Below are positions 1 to 10,323 of a DNA stretch of 64,000 nucleotides, piece after piece. The position numbers were made by a program, and so were the translations under genes. How positions within the stretch are numbered: position 1 is the first letter of the stretch; each line of letters begins with the position of its first letter. The stretch comes from Candidatus Aalborgicola defluviihabitans (GTDB lineage Bacteria > Pseudomonadota > Gammaproteobacteria > Burkholderiales > Burkholderiaceae_C), in NCBI GenBank assembly GCA_016705575.1, contig JADIXX010000003.1, positions 620,001 to 684,000 of the forward strand, given 5' to 3'. Below the pieces are notes generated by a model. It was not told the DNA's origin. It saw only the letters and a list, made by a program, of their open reading frames with translations, and ran no database searches.

Positions 1-2136
1 GAAGCACTGCGCGAGGCCGCTGAAACCATGCGACGCGGTGGTGGTGTGGGATACGATTTTTCCCGTATCCGTCCGCGTGGTGCAGCGGTCAAAGGCACGG
101 CCTCCATGGCCTCGGGGCCTTGCAGCTACATCAATGTGTTTGACCAATCGTGCTCCACGGTGGAGAGCGCCGGCGCACGCCGTGGCGCGCAAATGGGTGT
201 GCTTCGCATCGACCATCCCGATGTGCAGGAGTTCATTACCGCCAAACGCACCCCTGGCCGCTGGAATAATTTCAACGTCTCTGTGGGCGTGAGTGACGCC
301 TTCATGCAGGCCGTGGCCAATGACCAGTCCTGGGACCTCGTGCACCCTGCCAAACCTGGCTCTACCCTGATGGAAAAAGGTGCGCACCAGCGCGCCGACG
401 GTATGTGGGTTTACCAAACCCTGCCAGCGACCACGTTGTGGGACACCATCATGAAGTCCACGTACGACTTCGCAGAGCCTGGCATCCTTTTCCTTGACCA
501 CATCAACAAGGACAACAACCTTAACTACTGCGAGTCCATCTCCGCTACCAACCCCTGTGGTGAGCAGCCGCTGCCACCCTATGGCTGTTGCGACCTGGGT
601 CCTATCATCCTCACTCGCTTCATCCGCCACCCGTTTGGCTTTGATGGTGTGCCGGCTTTTGACTTTGATGCGTTCGAAAAGTCGGTCGCCACGCAGGTGC
701 GTGCGCTGGATAACGTGCTGGATGTGACCTTTTGGCCGTTGCCGCAACAGCGCGACGAATCCTCCGCCAAGCGGCGCATCGGCGTGGGCTTTACTGGCAT
801 GGGCAATACCCTGGCCATGCTGTGCCTGCGCTACGACGCGGCCGAGGGCCGCGAGATGGCCCAGCGCATTGCCATCAGCATGCGCGACGCCGCGTACACA
901 GCCTCTGTCGCTTTGGCTCAAGAAAAGGGCGCATTCCCCAAATTTGATGCCGATGGCTACCTGGCCCCCGGTACCTTTGCCAGCCGCCTGCCCGAGGCGC
1001 TCAAACAATCCATCCGCGAGCACGGCATCCGCAACAGCCATTTGTTGTCGATTGCGCCCACGGGCACGGTGAGTTTGGCCTTTGCCGACAATGCCTCCAA
1101 CGGCATTGAGCCGGCGTTCTCGTGGATGTACAAGCGCAAGAAGCGCGAGGCCGACGGCAGCAGCAGCGAATACTCGGTGGAAGACCACGCCTGGCGCCTG
1201 TACCGCGAGCTCGGTGGAGATGTCAACAAGTTGCCTGAGTATTTTGTCTCGGCACTGGACATGTCGGCCAGCAACCACATCGCCATGATGGAAGCTGTGC
1301 AGCCCTTTGTCGATACTGCCATTTCCAAGACGGTGAATGTGCCTGCCGATTACCCGTACGATGACTTCAAGAGCCTCTACCAGCAGGCCTGGAGCGCGCG
1401 CCTCAAGGGTTTGGCTACCTACCGACCCAACGCCATTCTGGGCTCTGTGTTGCATGTGGATACTCCCAAAACCGAGCCGGCCAAAGCGGTAGCGCCGGTG
1501 GTGGTAGACCCGATGCGGACCGTGATCGAGAGTCGCCCCAAGGGCGCACTTTCTGCCGTGGCAGAAAAAATAGACTACTGGACCCAGGAAGGCCACAAGA
1601 CCCTGTACTTGCTCGTGTCCTTCCTTCCGGTAGCGACGGCTGACGGCAAAAGCACGGTGGACCGTGCTATCGAGTTCTTTATGCCAGTGGGGCAGAGTGG
1701 TGAGTCGCAGCAATGGATCACTTCCAGCATGCGCCTGTTGTCGTTGGCGGCACGTGGCGGCTTTTTGGAGCGCGCCCTGAGCGACATGCGCAAGGTTGCC
1801 TGGGATCGTGGTCCTGTGCGTCTGGGCACCCACCAGAAAGAAGACGGTACGCAAGTGCCGATGTGGCACGACTCTGAAGTGGCCGCCGTGGCCTACGCCA
1901 TCCAGAACATCCAGGCCCAACGCAATATGGTGCAAAAACAGGGCGGTCGCCGCCGTGCAACCGACAGCCAGGTCGATACAGACGGTCTTCTGCCCCGCCA
2001 GGAAAGCGCACTGGCAACTGCGCCGCTGCCGGTGATGGCTGGCAAGAAGTGTGCGGAATGCGGCGCCCATGCTGTGATCCGCAAAGACGGATGTGACTAT
2101 TGCACCCAATGCGGGCATGTGGGTAGCTGTGGATGA
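1..2136 (+). CDS. nrdJ: Adenosylcobalamin-dependent (class II) ribonucleoside-diphosphate reductase, 5'-truncated by the window
   Basis: The frame is open from base 1, so the real start lies upstream of the window. The visible part of about 711 residues has the RNR barrel signatures [16 protein letters not shown] and [16 protein letters not shown], the substrate-loop [18 protein letters not shown], and [14 protein letters not shown]. The C-terminus carries a zinc-ribbon-like CAEC...CTQCG. These features and the lack of an NrdB partner fit the B12-dependent NrdJ family, which reduces ribonucleotides to deoxyribonucleotides without oxygen. The stop overlaps the start of the NnrS gene (ATGA), so the two are probably cotranscribed. 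The family call is secure; full length cannot be judged. Confidence 0.95.
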   Translation, partial: EALREAAETMRRGGGVGYDFSRIRPRGAAVKGTASMASGPCSYINVFDQSCSTVESAGARRGAQMGVLRIDHPDVQEFITAKRTPGRWNNFNVSVGVSDAFMQAVANDQSWDLVHPAKPGSTLMEKGAHQRADGMWVYQTLPATTLWDTIMKSTYDFAEPGILFLDHINKDNNLNYCESISATNPCGEQPLPPYGCCDLGPIILTRFIRHPFGFDGVPAFDFDAFEKSVATQVRALDNVLDVTFWPLPQQRDESSAKRRIGVGFTGMGNTLAMLCLRYDAAEGREMAQRIAISMRDAAYTASVALAQEKGAFPKFDADGYLAPGTFASRLPEALKQSIREHGIRNSHLLSIAPTGTVSLAFADNASNGIEPAFSWMYKRKKREADGSSSEYSVEDHAWRLYRELGGDVNKLPEYFVSALDMSASNHIAMMEAVQPFVDTAISKTVNVPADYPYDDFKSLYQQAWSARLKGLATYRPNAILGSVLHVDTPKTEPAKAVAPVVVDPMRTVIESRPKGALSAVAEKIDYWTQEGHKTLYLLVSFLPVATADGKSTVDRAIEFFMPVGQSGESQQWITSSMRLLSLAARGGFLERALSDMRKVAWDRGPVRLGTHQKEDGTQVPMWHDSEVAAVAYAIQNIQAQRNMVQKQGGRRRATDSQVDTDGLLPRQESALATAPLPVMAGKKCAECGAHAVIRKDGCDYCTQCGHVGSCG

Positions 2137-3425
2137 CACCTGGGCGGCCCTCGGCTGAGGTGCTGGCCGCGTTGGATCGCCATTGGCGACCCCGCTATCT
2201 GCTAATCGCACCGCATCGCCTGGGTTTTTTCCTGGCAATGGTGGTGCTGATGGTTTCCTCAGTCTGGTGGGCGCTGGTGCAGCTGGATCGCGTCAGCGCC
2301 GCGGTGGCCCTGCCCTATACCGCATCCCCGACCTTGGTGCACGCTGCGGTCATGACCTTCGGGTTCATGCCGCTTTTTTTTACCGGTTTCCTTTTCACCG
2401 CCGCTCCCAAATGGTTGCGCGTAGAGCCGCTGGAGGCTCGTGCGTTGCTGGTACCCCTGTTGCTGCAGGCCGGCGGCTGGTTGCTGTGGGTGATTGGCAT
2501 TCATATTCACATGTTCATGGTGCTGGCGGGACTGACGCTGGCCCTCAGCGGGCTGGCGCGCATCACCTGGTTGTTCTGGCGCTTGGTCTGGCGCAGTGCT
2601 GAGTCCGACCGGTTGCACGCACGCACCGTGGGGGTGGCTTGTCTGGTGGGTTGCATCAGCCTGGGCGGATTGCTGGCCAATTTGGTGTTGGGGGCCACCA
2701 CTGTGGCCATGGCGTGCGTGCTGACCGGTTTGTGGGGCTTTGTCGTTGTGGTGTTTGTCACCGTGGCACACCGCATGATTCCGTTCTTCACCTCCAATGC
2801 CATGCCGTTCATCACGGCATGGCGTCCGTTCTGGGCCCTGGGTGTGATGCTTGCGGCTGCCGTGTTCGAAGCCGTGACAGTGTGGGTAGAGCTTGATGGG
2901 CCGCTGCGCGGTCCCATGGCGCATTTTTGGATGCTGGCGCGTGGGGGTTTTGAACTGGTTGCCGGTGGCGTTTTACTGTGGTTGGCCCAGGTATGGGGTC
3001 TGACGCAAAGTCTGAAAAACCGGCTGTTGGCCATGTTGCATTTCGGCTTCCTGTGGCTAGGTCTGGCGCTGGCCTTAGGCGGTGCAGCTCAGATTTTGGG
3101 CTTGTTGCAAGACGCGCCAGTGCTAAGCCTGGGGTCGTTGCACGCGTTGACCATGGGCTGCCTGGGCTCTTTGATGCTGGCCATGGTGACCCGCGTCTCC
3201 TGTGGTCACAGCGGGCGCGCCCAGGTGGCCGACCGCATTGCCTGGACCCTGTTCTGGCTGGTGCAACTGGCTACGCTGCTGCGTATCACCGCAGCGGCGC
3301 AGAGCACCTGGGCAAGTTGGCTACTGCTTCCCACGGCGATGATCTGGGCGGGCACCATGGCCGTGTGGGGAACGCGCCTGGCCAATTGGTATGGCCGCCT
3401 GCGCCCTGATGGACGCCCCGGTTAA
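2133..3425 (+). CDS. NnrS family membrane protein
   Basis: This 430-residue polytopic protein has about 12 hydrophobic segments. Conserved histidines lie inside membrane stretches, for example [17 protein letters not shown] near residue 70 and [18 protein letters not shown] near residue 335. These are typical of NnrS, a haem- and copper-containing inner-membrane protein linked to protection from nitric oxide. It starts by ATGA overlap with nrdJ and is followed after 20 bases by a nitroreductase, so translational coupling is likely. No NnrR/Fnr-type box could be judged because the promoter lies upstream of the window. NnrS biochemistry is poorly defined, so the role is inferred from the family. 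Confidence 0.88.
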   Translation: MTPGRPSAEVLAALDRHWRPRYLLIAPHRLGFFLAMVVLMVSSVWWALVQLDRVSAAVALPYTASPTLVHAAVMTFGFMPLFFTGFLFTAAPKWLRVEPLEARALLVPLLLQAGGWLLWVIGIHIHMFMVLAGLTLALSGLARITWLFWRLVWRSAESDRLHARTVGVACLVGCISLGGLLANLVLGATTVAMACVLTGLWGFVVVVFVTVAHRMIPFFTSNAMPFITAWRPFWALGVMLAAAVFEAVTVWVELDGPLRGPMAHFWMLARGGFELVAGGVLLWLAQVWGLTQSLKNRLLAMLHFGFLWLGLALALGGAAQILGLLQDAPVLSLGSLHALTMGCLGSLMLAMVTRVSCGHSGRAQVADRIAWTLFWLVQLATLLRITAAAQSTWASWLLLPTAMIWAGTMAVWGTRLANWYGRLRPDGRPG

Positions 3426-3445
3426 TTTGACAGGAACTTTTCGCC

Positions 3446-4060
3446 ATGCCCGAAACCGACTTGGTCACCACGGTTGCCACCCTGATGCAAGCGCGCCAGA
3501 CCATTCTGCCCAAGCGCCTAGTAGAGCCTGGCCCTGATGCCGGGCAACTTAAGTGCATCCTCAACGCCGCAGCCTCCGCTCCTGACCACCGGCAATTGCT
3601 GCCGTGGCGGTTCGTGCTGGTGCCTGCTTTGGCGCGTACAGTGCTCGCCGACGTATTTGGCACTGCGCTGTTGGAGCGCGACCCGCAGGCCAGTGCCGAC
3701 CAGGTGCAGCAGGCGCAGGAGAAGGCGCACCGATCCCCCTGTTTGATGCTGGTTGTAGTGGATGCCTGCCGGGGTAACCCGGAGGTTGATCTGTACGAGC
3801 GCATTGTCTCCACAGGGTGTGCTGTGCAAAACATGTTGCTCATGGCAACCGCGCTGGGTTTTGGTTCTGCGTTGACCAGCGGCAAGGCACTCAAGTCAAA
3901 AGGGCTGCGGGGGCTGTTTGGCTTGCAGGAAGGCGAGCATGCGCTGTGCTTTGTGAGTTTTGGCATGGCACAGTCCGCCCGGCATCCTCGCCTGCGTCCT
4001 GCGGTATCCGACTATTGCAGTACTTTGGTGGTTGCATCGGGAAAGCAACCACCCGACTGA
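3446..4060 (+). CDS. Nitroreductase family (FMN-dependent) oxidoreductase
   Basis: This 204-residue soluble protein has the NfsB/YdjA-like fold signatures. An N-terminal RQTILPKRLVEPGPD segment is followed by AAASAPDHRQLLPWRFVLV (flavin-binding region), then STGCAVQNMLLMATALGFGSALTSG, and the C-terminal FVSFGMA. Such proteins reduce nitro groups or quinones using NAD(P)H and FMN; the exact substrate cannot be read from sequence. An AGGAAC ribosome binding site lies before the ATG. It follows the nnrS-like gene by 20 bases and is probably the last gene of the nrdJ-nnrS unit. Confidence 0.85.
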   Translation: MPETDLVTTVATLMQARQTILPKRLVEPGPDAGQLKCILNAAASAPDHRQLLPWRFVLVPALARTVLADVFGTALLERDPQASADQVQQAQEKAHRSPCLMLVVVDACRGNPEVDLYERIVSTGCAVQNMLLMATALGFGSALTSGKALKSKGLRGLFGLQEGEHALCFVSFGMAQSARHPRLRPAVSDYCSTLVVASGKQPPD

Positions 4061-4117
4061 ACGGGTGGGCGACCATGTGCCCGCTCTGGGTCGGTATTGT
4101 CGTGTTCCAATAGCCAG

Positions 4118-5350
4118 ATGAACCCTGATGCACACAAACTTTGGCAGGCACCGCAATGGGCATTTGCGGTCCTGCTGGCGCTGCTGGGCATGCTGGGCCC
4201 GTTTTCCATTGATACCTACCTGCCCGCGTTTGAGGGCATTGCCCGGTCGCTGGATGCATCGCCCGTGCAGATGCAGCAAACCCTGTCGGCCTACTTGTTT
4301 GGTTTTGCGTTTATGAGCCTGTTTCATGGCGCCATTTCCGACAGCTTTGGTCGCCGCCCCGTGGTGCTGTGGGGTTTGGTGGCGTTTACCGCGGCATCGG
4401 CCGGTTGCGCCATGTCTCAGAGCATTGGCCAGTTGATCTTTTTTCGCGCCATGCAGGGTCTGTCTACCGGGGCTGGCATCGTCGTGTCACGAGCCGTGAT
4501 CCGCGACATGTTTGCGCCTTCGCAGGCACAAAAGGTCATGAGTCAGGTCACTATTTTCTTTGGCGTTGCGCCGGCCATTGCTCCCATGGTGGGCGGCTGG
4601 ATGCTGGTGCACGTGAGCTGGCAAGGTATTTTCTGGTTTTTGACGGGTGTGGGCGTGGTGCTGTGGTTGGCTATCTATCGGTTACTGCCGGAAACCCTGC
4701 ACGCCACCCAACGCCAGCATTTTCATCCAACGCCGTTGCTGGCTGGTTACTGGAAGCTGGGCTCGGACCCTCGTTTTTTGTTGCTGGCTCTGGCCAGCGG
4801 TATTCCGTTCAATGGCATGTTCCTGTACATCCTGAGCGCGCCGGTCTTTTTGGGCGAGCATTTGCATCTGTTGCCGCAGCAGTTTTTCTGGTGTTTTCTG
4901 ATCACCATTGCCGGCATCATGGGTGGGGCGATGGTCAGTGGTCGGATGGCAGGCAAGATCGCCCCCAAACGGCAGATTCGCATAGGTTTTTCCATCATGC
5001 TGGGCATTGCAGTGGTCAACCTGGCTGCTAATCTGTTGTTTCAGGCGCATGTCAGTTGGGCCCTAATTCCCCTGGGCATTTTTTCCTTTGGCTGGGCCCT
5101 GATGGTGCCCGTGGTGACCCTGCTGGTGCTCGACCTGCACCCCGAGCGGCGCGGTATGGCGTCGAGCCTGCAAATGTTTATTGGATCTTCCGCCAATGGC
5201 CTCGTGGCGGGCGTAGTGTCACCCTTGGTGATGCATTCCACCGTGGGTCTGGCCGCAGCATCATTGAGCATGCTGTCCCTGGGTCTGTTGTCATGGACCT
5301 ACATTCGTCGCCGCTGGCCAGAAATTGGACATGCCATAGCGCATGCGTAA
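4118..5350 (+). CDS. Bcr/CflA family drug-resistance transporter (MFS)
   Basis: This is a 410-residue, 12-helix major facilitator. The Bcr/CflA signature LGPFSIDTYLPAF is in helix 1, the DSFGRRPVVLWG motif A loop follows helix 2, and RAMQGLSTGAGIVVSRAVIRD is in helix 4-5. The family exports hydrophobic drugs or small metabolites by proton antiport. I chose the ATG at 4118; a TTG seven codons upstream would extend it, but neither has a strong ribosome binding site. Its end overlaps the following diguanylate cyclase by eight bases. The substrate is unknown. Confidence 0.88.
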   Translation: MNPDAHKLWQAPQWAFAVLLALLGMLGPFSIDTYLPAFEGIARSLDASPVQMQQTLSAYLFGFAFMSLFHGAISDSFGRRPVVLWGLVAFTAASAGCAMSQSIGQLIFFRAMQGLSTGAGIVVSRAVIRDMFAPSQAQKVMSQVTIFFGVAPAIAPMVGGWMLVHVSWQGIFWFLTGVGVVLWLAIYRLLPETLHATQRQHFHPTPLLAGYWKLGSDPRFLLLALASGIPFNGMFLYILSAPVFLGEHLHLLPQQFFWCFLITIAGIMGGAMVSGRMAGKIAPKRQIRIGFSIMLGIAVVNLAANLLFQAHVSWALIPLGIFSFGWALMVPVVTLLVLDLHPERRGMASSLQMFIGSSANGLVAGVVSPLVMHSTVGLAAASLSMLSLGLLSWTYIRRRWPEIGHAIAHA

Positions 5351-7388
5351 GTCGTGGTGGTTCATTGCGGGTATCGTGGCCGGGCTCTTGGTCTGGAACG
5401 TACCTGTTGTCGCCCAGACCGATCAGCTGGATCGTATCGATGCCATTTACACCCTGTCGGAGCGGGATAACACTGCAGCCCTGGAGCAAATGCGTGCCCT
5501 GGGTGACGAATTGGGCAACACCACACCCTATCCGGTGCTTCGCGACTACCTCAGCAAGCGCATTTTGTTGGAGTTGGATTCGACACAAGTTGACTCTGCC
5601 AAGGCTTCTATCGCCCGTTTGCGGCAGTTGGCCCAGACCCAGCACGACAATACCGGCATAGCGTGGGCTCTGGTTTTTGAGGCAGCCATCCTGGTGCAAA
5701 CTGCCAACCTCGAAGCGGCGGTGGCTAAGCTGGGAGAGGCACTGCCATTGGCCCGTCATGCGGGCGATCCGGCATTGCTGTGGCAAAACTACCGGATTTT
5801 GGGCAATGCCCAGTTGGCTTTAGGCCGGTTTGCCCAAGCGCTGGAGAGTTACCTGCAGTGTCTGCAATACGCCGACCAGCAGACGCGGCATTCGCAAATG
5901 GCTCGTCTTAGATCGCTCAATGCCCTGAGTACGGTTTACTCGGCCATGAAAAACCACCCGAAGTCACTGGCCGTCATTGACGAGGCCCTGGTTGTAGCCA
6001 AAGCAACGGAATCCCGCAAGATGCTGGGCACGCTATATATCAACCAGGCCAACCAGTTCGCGTTTCTGGGGCGCAGCAAAGACAGCGAGGTGGCGAATCT
6101 ACATGCACTCGAGGTGGGCCGCAGCGGTGGCTTGGCCCGATTGGAGGCAACTGCACTAAACAATTTGGGCGACGGCTACCTGCGCGCCCATAACTTCATA
6201 AAAGCGGAGCAAGTCGCGCGTCAGGCGCTGGACAAATACCGGGAACTGGGCGACCGGGGCGGTGCTGCAGCCTCGCAATGCAATATTGGGTTTTCTCTGA
6301 TGGGCCAGGGTCGCGTGGCACAGGGTGAGGCCCAGGTGCGCGATGCACTCCAGCAAATGCGCGAATCGGGTGCCCGCAGCGATGAAGAGGATGTCCTGGG
6401 AGAGTTGGGCCGCATGTATGAACACCTGGGCCTGTTCCGTGAGGCTGTGGCGACTATCCGTGAACAACAAACGCTGAGCAGCCAACTGTTTCGCGCTGAT
6501 CGTGAAAAGGCAGTGGCAGCCCTGCAAGAACAGTTTGATGCGGTCCAACGGCAGAAGCAAATTGAACTATTGGCACGCTCCAATAGCCTGAAAGATGCCC
6601 AGATCAGCAACCAGCGCCTGCAGCAGATCGTGATTCTGCTGGGTGCTGTTGTTACCGTGATGGGCGGTGTGTTTGTTTACCTGTTGTACCGGCGAGTCCG
6701 CCGCGCCAACCTGCAACTGCGCGAGGCCAACCGACAACTGGAGTTCCACGCCGTGCGCGATCCGCTGACCGGCCTGTTCAACCGCCGTTCGTTCTTTGAA
6801 TTGATGAGCAAGCGCGCCACAGATGGCGCAGGCGGACGCCGCGAGGACGATGTACCCGACGGTCTGCTGGTGCTGGACATTGACCACTTCAAGCGCATCA
6901 ACGACAACCTGGGCCATGCCGGCGGCGACGCCGTGCTGGTGGAACTCGCCAAACGCCTGTGCAGCGCCGTGCGTGACACCGATATGGTCATACGCTGGGG
7001 CGGTGAGGAATTTCTCATTTTTTCTCCAAAGGCCAGTGCGGACCATCTGAAAAGTTTGGCCGAACGCGTGCTCAAGGTGGTGGGTGAAACGCCGGTGCTG
7101 GTAGGCGATACCCTGCTGACCGTGACCACCACCGGTGGCTTTTTGTCGCTGCCATTTTCTGGCGTGTCAGAGGCTGATTGCAATTGGGAAAAAGCCTTGC
7201 AGATTGCCGACATGGCGCTCTACCTGGGTAAAGTGAATGGCCGCAACCGTGCTTACGGTATCGCCCGTTTGCTGGTCCCCTTCGAGCAGGCCATGCCCGT
7301 GCTGGAACGCGACATTACCGCTGCCATCAATGCTGGCATGGTGGAATTGGTCGAAGTACCAGGGCCACAGCCGGTGGACGCCAACTGA
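5343..7388 (+). CDS. TPR-repeat, membrane-anchored GGDEF diguanylate cyclase
   Basis: This 681-residue protein has a signal anchor or signal peptide in its first 25 residues. A helical tetratricopeptide-type sensor region covers about residues 30-390. One transmembrane helix lies near 427-450 (IVILLGAVVTVMGGVFVYLL), followed by a GGDEF domain at about 470-650. The active site is GGEEF near residue 553. An RDTD inhibitory I-site sits five residues upstream, so the enzyme probably makes cyclic-di-GMP with product inhibition. The TPR region is predicted to be periplasmic and may bind a protein or ligand. It overlaps the exporter gene upstream and converges on the TetR gene. Confidence 0.92.
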   Translation: MRKSWWFIAGIVAGLLVWNVPVVAQTDQLDRIDAIYTLSERDNTAALEQMRALGDELGNTTPYPVLRDYLSKRILLELDSTQVDSAKASIARLRQLAQTQHDNTGIAWALVFEAAILVQTANLEAAVAKLGEALPLARHAGDPALLWQNYRILGNAQLALGRFAQALESYLQCLQYADQQTRHSQMARLRSLNALSTVYSAMKNHPKSLAVIDEALVVAKATESRKMLGTLYINQANQFAFLGRSKDSEVANLHALEVGRSGGLARLEATALNNLGDGYLRAHNFIKAEQVARQALDKYRELGDRGGAAASQCNIGFSLMGQGRVAQGEAQVRDALQQMRESGARSDEEDVLGELGRMYEHLGLFREAVATIREQQTLSSQLFRADREKAVAALQEQFDAVQRQKQIELLARSNSLKDAQISNQRLQQIVILLGAVVTVMGGVFVYLLYRRVRRANLQLREANRQLEFHAVRDPLTGLFNRRSFFELMSKRATDGAGGRREDDVPDGLLVLDIDHFKRINDNLGHAGGDAVLVELAKRLCSAVRDTDMVIRWGGEEFLIFSPKASADHLKSLAERVLKVVGETPVLVGDTLLTVTTTGGFLSLPFSGVSEADCNWEKALQIADMALYLGKVNGRNRAYGIARLLVPFEQAMPVLERDITAAINAGMVELVEVPGPQPVDAN

Positions 7389-7425
7389 TTGTCACAGTGC
7401 GCGCTGCAAAGCGTGCTCAACGCGT

Positions 7426-8043
7426 TCAGCGCGAACACAATCCGTCAAAGCAGGTACTCATGACCATTTCGATGATTTCGTCATCGCTGTGCAAATCGGA
7501 CATTTTCAGAAACTCCAGCACCGGATCACAAGCCCGGGCATACAAGGTGTACAGGACCGCTATTGCTGCAAGCTTGGGGTTGATCGCACCCTGCGCCTGG
7601 GCCTCTTCGATCCAGGCGCCTAGCCGATCGCTCACGTCAATCAAGCCGTCCATGTAACCCTTGTTGGCGATGAGAGTCGCCCGCAGGGTGGAGTTCTGGC
7701 TGGGCAGCGTTGGCATGTTGCCGCCAAGCTTGAGCCGCATGGTCCATTCCACTGTGGCGCGCAACTTGTCCAGTGGACTTTGTGTGTCGTCCAACCCGTC
7801 CAAAAAAGCTTGTGCTTGTTGCATCAAGTAGGCCATGGCGGCGGCGGCCAAGTCTTCTTTGCTGGGGAAGTGCTTGTACAGACTGGCCTTGGCGATGCCC
7901 ACGTTGGCGGCCACTTCGTCCACGGTCATTGCGTCAAAGCCTTTCTCTGCCAATAGCCGGTTGACGACATCAATGATGGCCTGCTCGCGTGCTGCCAGCA
8001 TTTGCGCTTTAAAAGACACTTTTGGAAGTTTTGAAGTAACCAT
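7426..8043 (-). CDS. TetR/AcrR family transcriptional regulator
   Basis: This 205-residue regulator has a classic N-terminal TetR helix-turn-helix at about residues 20-65 (MTVDEVAANVGIAKASLYKHFPSKEDL). The C-terminal helical ligand domain has no recognisable specificity. It is transcribed divergently from the lipid-modification operon at 8153-15216 across a 109-base AT-rich gap. It is therefore the likely local repressor of that operon, although this is inference. The 3' end converges on the diguanylate cyclase gene with a 37-base gap and no clear terminator. Confidence 0.92.
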   Translation of the reverse strand: MVTSKLPKVSFKAQMLAAREQAIIDVVNRLLAEKGFDAMTVDEVAANVGIAKASLYKHFPSKEDLAAAAMAYLMQQAQAFLDGLDDTQSPLDKLRATVEWTMRLKLGGNMPTLPSQNSTLRATLIANKGYMDGLIDVSDRLGAWIEEAQAQGAINPKLAAIAVLYTLYARACDPVLEFLKMSDLHSDDEIIEMVMSTCFDGLCSR

Positions 8044-8152
8044 GATGCGATTGCAGTCTTTGTGGTAATATAATGAACTAACTAGTCACAAAGTATACAT
8101 TAAATGTTAATTTGAACCGTGACAGTTATTTTACAGGTTTGGAGACTAAAGC
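8044..8152. promoter_or_regulatory. Divergent promoter region between TetR gene and lipid operon
   Basis: This 109-base stretch is strikingly AT-rich compared with its neighbours. It contains the short palindrome ACTA-AC-TAGT at about 8083-8092 within GAACTAACTAGTCAC, a plausible TetR-type operator half-pair, and TATA-like tracts on both strands. A GGAG ribosome binding site at 8141-8144 serves the GTG start at 8153. The operator assignment is inference only. Confidence 0.45.
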
Positions 8153-9466
8153 GTGGCATTCAAGGTTGCAATCATCGGTTCCGGCATTTCTGGCTTGGGC
8201 GCTGCCCATGCGCTGAGCGGGTACGCCGATATCACCCTGCTCGAAGCCGGCAGCTATTTTGGTGGGCACACCAATACGGTTGATGTCACTCTGCCTGATG
8301 TTCAGGGTCGCTCGATAACCCACGGTGTTGACACCGGCTTTCTGGTGTTTAACGAGCGCACCTACCCCAACCTCATCGCATTGCTGAGCCAACTCGATGT
8401 CCGCACCGCCAAGTCCGACATGTCGTTCTCGGTTCAAGCCCCACGGGGCGGCAACGTAACGCCGCTGGTTTGGAGCGGAACCGATCTGAATGGCCTGTTC
8501 GCGCAGCGCAGCAACCTGCTCAACCCGCAGTTTTGGGGCATGCTCAAAGACCTTATGCGCTTCAATGCGTTGTGCACCCGCCTGGCTGAATCAGGCACAG
8601 AGGCGCAAATGCAGCAAACGCTGGGTGCATTTCTGGATGAACAACGCTTTGGCAAGGCCTTTCGCGCGTGGTATTTCATGCCCATGATGGCTTGCATCTG
8701 GAGCTGCCCCACCCAACAGATGCTGGAATTCCCGGTGGCCACCATGGTCCGGTTTTGCCATAACCACGGCTTGCTGCAGGTGACCAACCGTCCGCAGTGG
8801 TGGACAGTGCAAGGTGGCGCGCGCCACTATGTTCAGGCCATTACAGATTCCATCACCGACAAACGCCTGAACAGCCCGGTAAACGCCTTGCGGTATGACG
8901 CAGAGGCCAACGGGGCCCAAGGTGGCGTCTGGGTACATACGGCGCAAGGACAGGAGCTGTTTGACCGTGCCATTGTTGCCACCCACTCCGACCAGGCACT
9001 GGCGATGCTGCCTGACGCCAGCAGCCAGGAACGCGCGGTGCTGGGCGCCATCCGCTACCAACCTAACGTGGCCGTATTGCACACCGATACCGCTGTCATG
9101 CCTCCCCAGCGTGCTGCCTGGGCCGCCTGGAACTACGAGTGCGCGCAGGACGCGCGCCAAGAGGAATCCCGCGTGTGCCTGCACTATTGGATCAACCGCC
9201 TGCAACCCCTGCCGTGGAAGGACGACGTGATCGTCAGCCTGAACCCGGTGCGCGCCATTGATCCCGCCAAAGTCATTCGCCGCATTGACTATGCGCACCC
9301 CGTGTTTGATCTGGCCGCCATGGCTGCGCAACGACAGATGTCCGATATTCAGGGGGTTCGTGGCTGCTATTTTGCGGGCGCCTGGATGGGCTATGGCTTT
9401 CATGAAGACGGTCTCAAGGCCGGCATGACCGCAGCCAAGACGCTGCTAAAGGACCGGGCCATATGA
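8153..9466 (+). CDS. FAD-dependent amine oxidase-like oxidoreductase
   Basis: This 437-residue protein starts with the Rossmann FAD motif VAIIGSGISGLGAAHALSG and has the amine oxidase family's EAGSYFGGHTNTV dinucleotide segment. Its C-terminal GCYFAGAWMGYGFHEDGLKAGMTAA closes the flavin site. Proteins of this type sit beside DUF1365 and cyclopropane synthase genes in many proteobacteria and are thought to act on fatty acyl chains or isoprenoids; the reaction is not established here. The GTG start at 8153 has a GGAG site upstream. It overlaps the DUF1365 gene by ATGA, making it the first gene of a nearly gap-free operon. Confidence 0.88.
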   Translation: MAFKVAIIGSGISGLGAAHALSGYADITLLEAGSYFGGHTNTVDVTLPDVQGRSITHGVDTGFLVFNERTYPNLIALLSQLDVRTAKSDMSFSVQAPRGGNVTPLVWSGTDLNGLFAQRSNLLNPQFWGMLKDLMRFNALCTRLAESGTEAQMQQTLGAFLDEQRFGKAFRAWYFMPMMACIWSCPTQQMLEFPVATMVRFCHNHGLLQVTNRPQWWTVQGGARHYVQAITDSITDKRLNSPVNALRYDAEANGAQGGVWVHTAQGQELFDRAIVATHSDQALAMLPDASSQERAVLGAIRYQPNVAVLHTDTAVMPPQRAAWAAWNYECAQDARQEESRVCLHYWINRLQPLPWKDDVIVSLNPVRAIDPAKVIRRIDYAHPVFDLAAMAAQRQMSDIQGVRGCYFAGAWMGYGFHEDGLKAGMTAAKTLLKDRAI

Positions 9467-10311
9467 TGAACACTTCCTCGTCGCCATTGCGCCCATTGCC
9501 CCACATTGGTTTTGGCGTCGTGCACCATGCACGCACGCGCCCCAGTGCCCACCGCTTTACCTACGGCACCTATTTCCTCATGCTGCCCATGCATCTGGAG
9601 CAAGCAGTGGACGAGGGCGCTGCCGCCGCCGAATTGCAGCCCAATCGGCCCGGCGCCTTGAGTTTTTTTGACGAAGACCACGGTGAAGGCCGCAGCGCTG
9701 CACAGGGTGGCGCTATGCCATGGCTGCAAACGCTGCTGCGCAGCCAGGGAATTCTGGATGCCGATGGCGATGTCTGGCTGCAAACCTACCCACGCGTGTG
9801 GGGCTACACCTTCAAGCCGGTGAGTTTTTGGTACTGCTACCGCGCCGCGCGGCACGGTGGCTCCCTGCGCGCCGTAGTGGCCGAAGTGAACAACACCTTT
9901 GGCGAGCGCCATTGCTACGTGCTCGATGCCCCCCAGTGGGGTCAGACCGTAACGGCCGACAAGGTGTTCCACGTCAGCCCTTTCTGCGAGGTGAAAGGGC
10001 GCTACGCGTTTTGCTTCACCCGGGAAGTAAAAGAAGGCCAAACGGTGGTGAGTGCTCGCATTGACCACCATGACGAGATTGGCCTGCTCATCCATACACG
10101 GCTCACAGGCGCACTGCAGGTACTGGACGCCCCAGCGCGCCGGCGTGCCCTGTGGCGCTACCCGCTGATGACGATTGGTGTGTTCTGGCACATCCACCGC
10201 GAAGCTTTCACGCTGTGGCGCAAGCGCGTTCCATTTTTCAGTAAACCTGCACAGGCCGCAGTTGTGGCGACCCGCAGCCATTCTTCACAACCTCCCATCT
10301 CCAAGCATTGA
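9463..10311 (+). CDS. DUF1365 domain-containing protein
   Basis: The 282-residue product matches the DUF1365 family by the motifs HARTRPSAHRFTYGTYFLML near the N-terminus, VWGYTFKPVSFWYCYR in the middle and FHVSPFCEVKGRYAFCF. The biochemical role is unknown. The gene family nearly always neighbours an FAD amine oxidase-like gene and a cyclopropane-fatty-acid synthase, as it does here. That suggests a step in making or transferring modified fatty acids. ATGA overlap upstream and a 12-base gap downstream support one transcript. Confidence 0.9.
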   Translation: MMNTSSSPLRPLPHIGFGVVHHARTRPSAHRFTYGTYFLMLPMHLEQAVDEGAAAAELQPNRPGALSFFDEDHGEGRSAAQGGAMPWLQTLLRSQGILDADGDVWLQTYPRVWGYTFKPVSFWYCYRAARHGGSLRAVVAEVNNTFGERHCYVLDAPQWGQTVTADKVFHVSPFCEVKGRYAFCFTREVKEGQTVVSARIDHHDEIGLLIHTRLTGALQVLDAPARRRALWRYPLMTIGVFWHIHREAFTLWRKRVPFFSKPAQAAVVATRSHSSQPPISKH

Positions 10312-10323
10312 ACGGACACCACC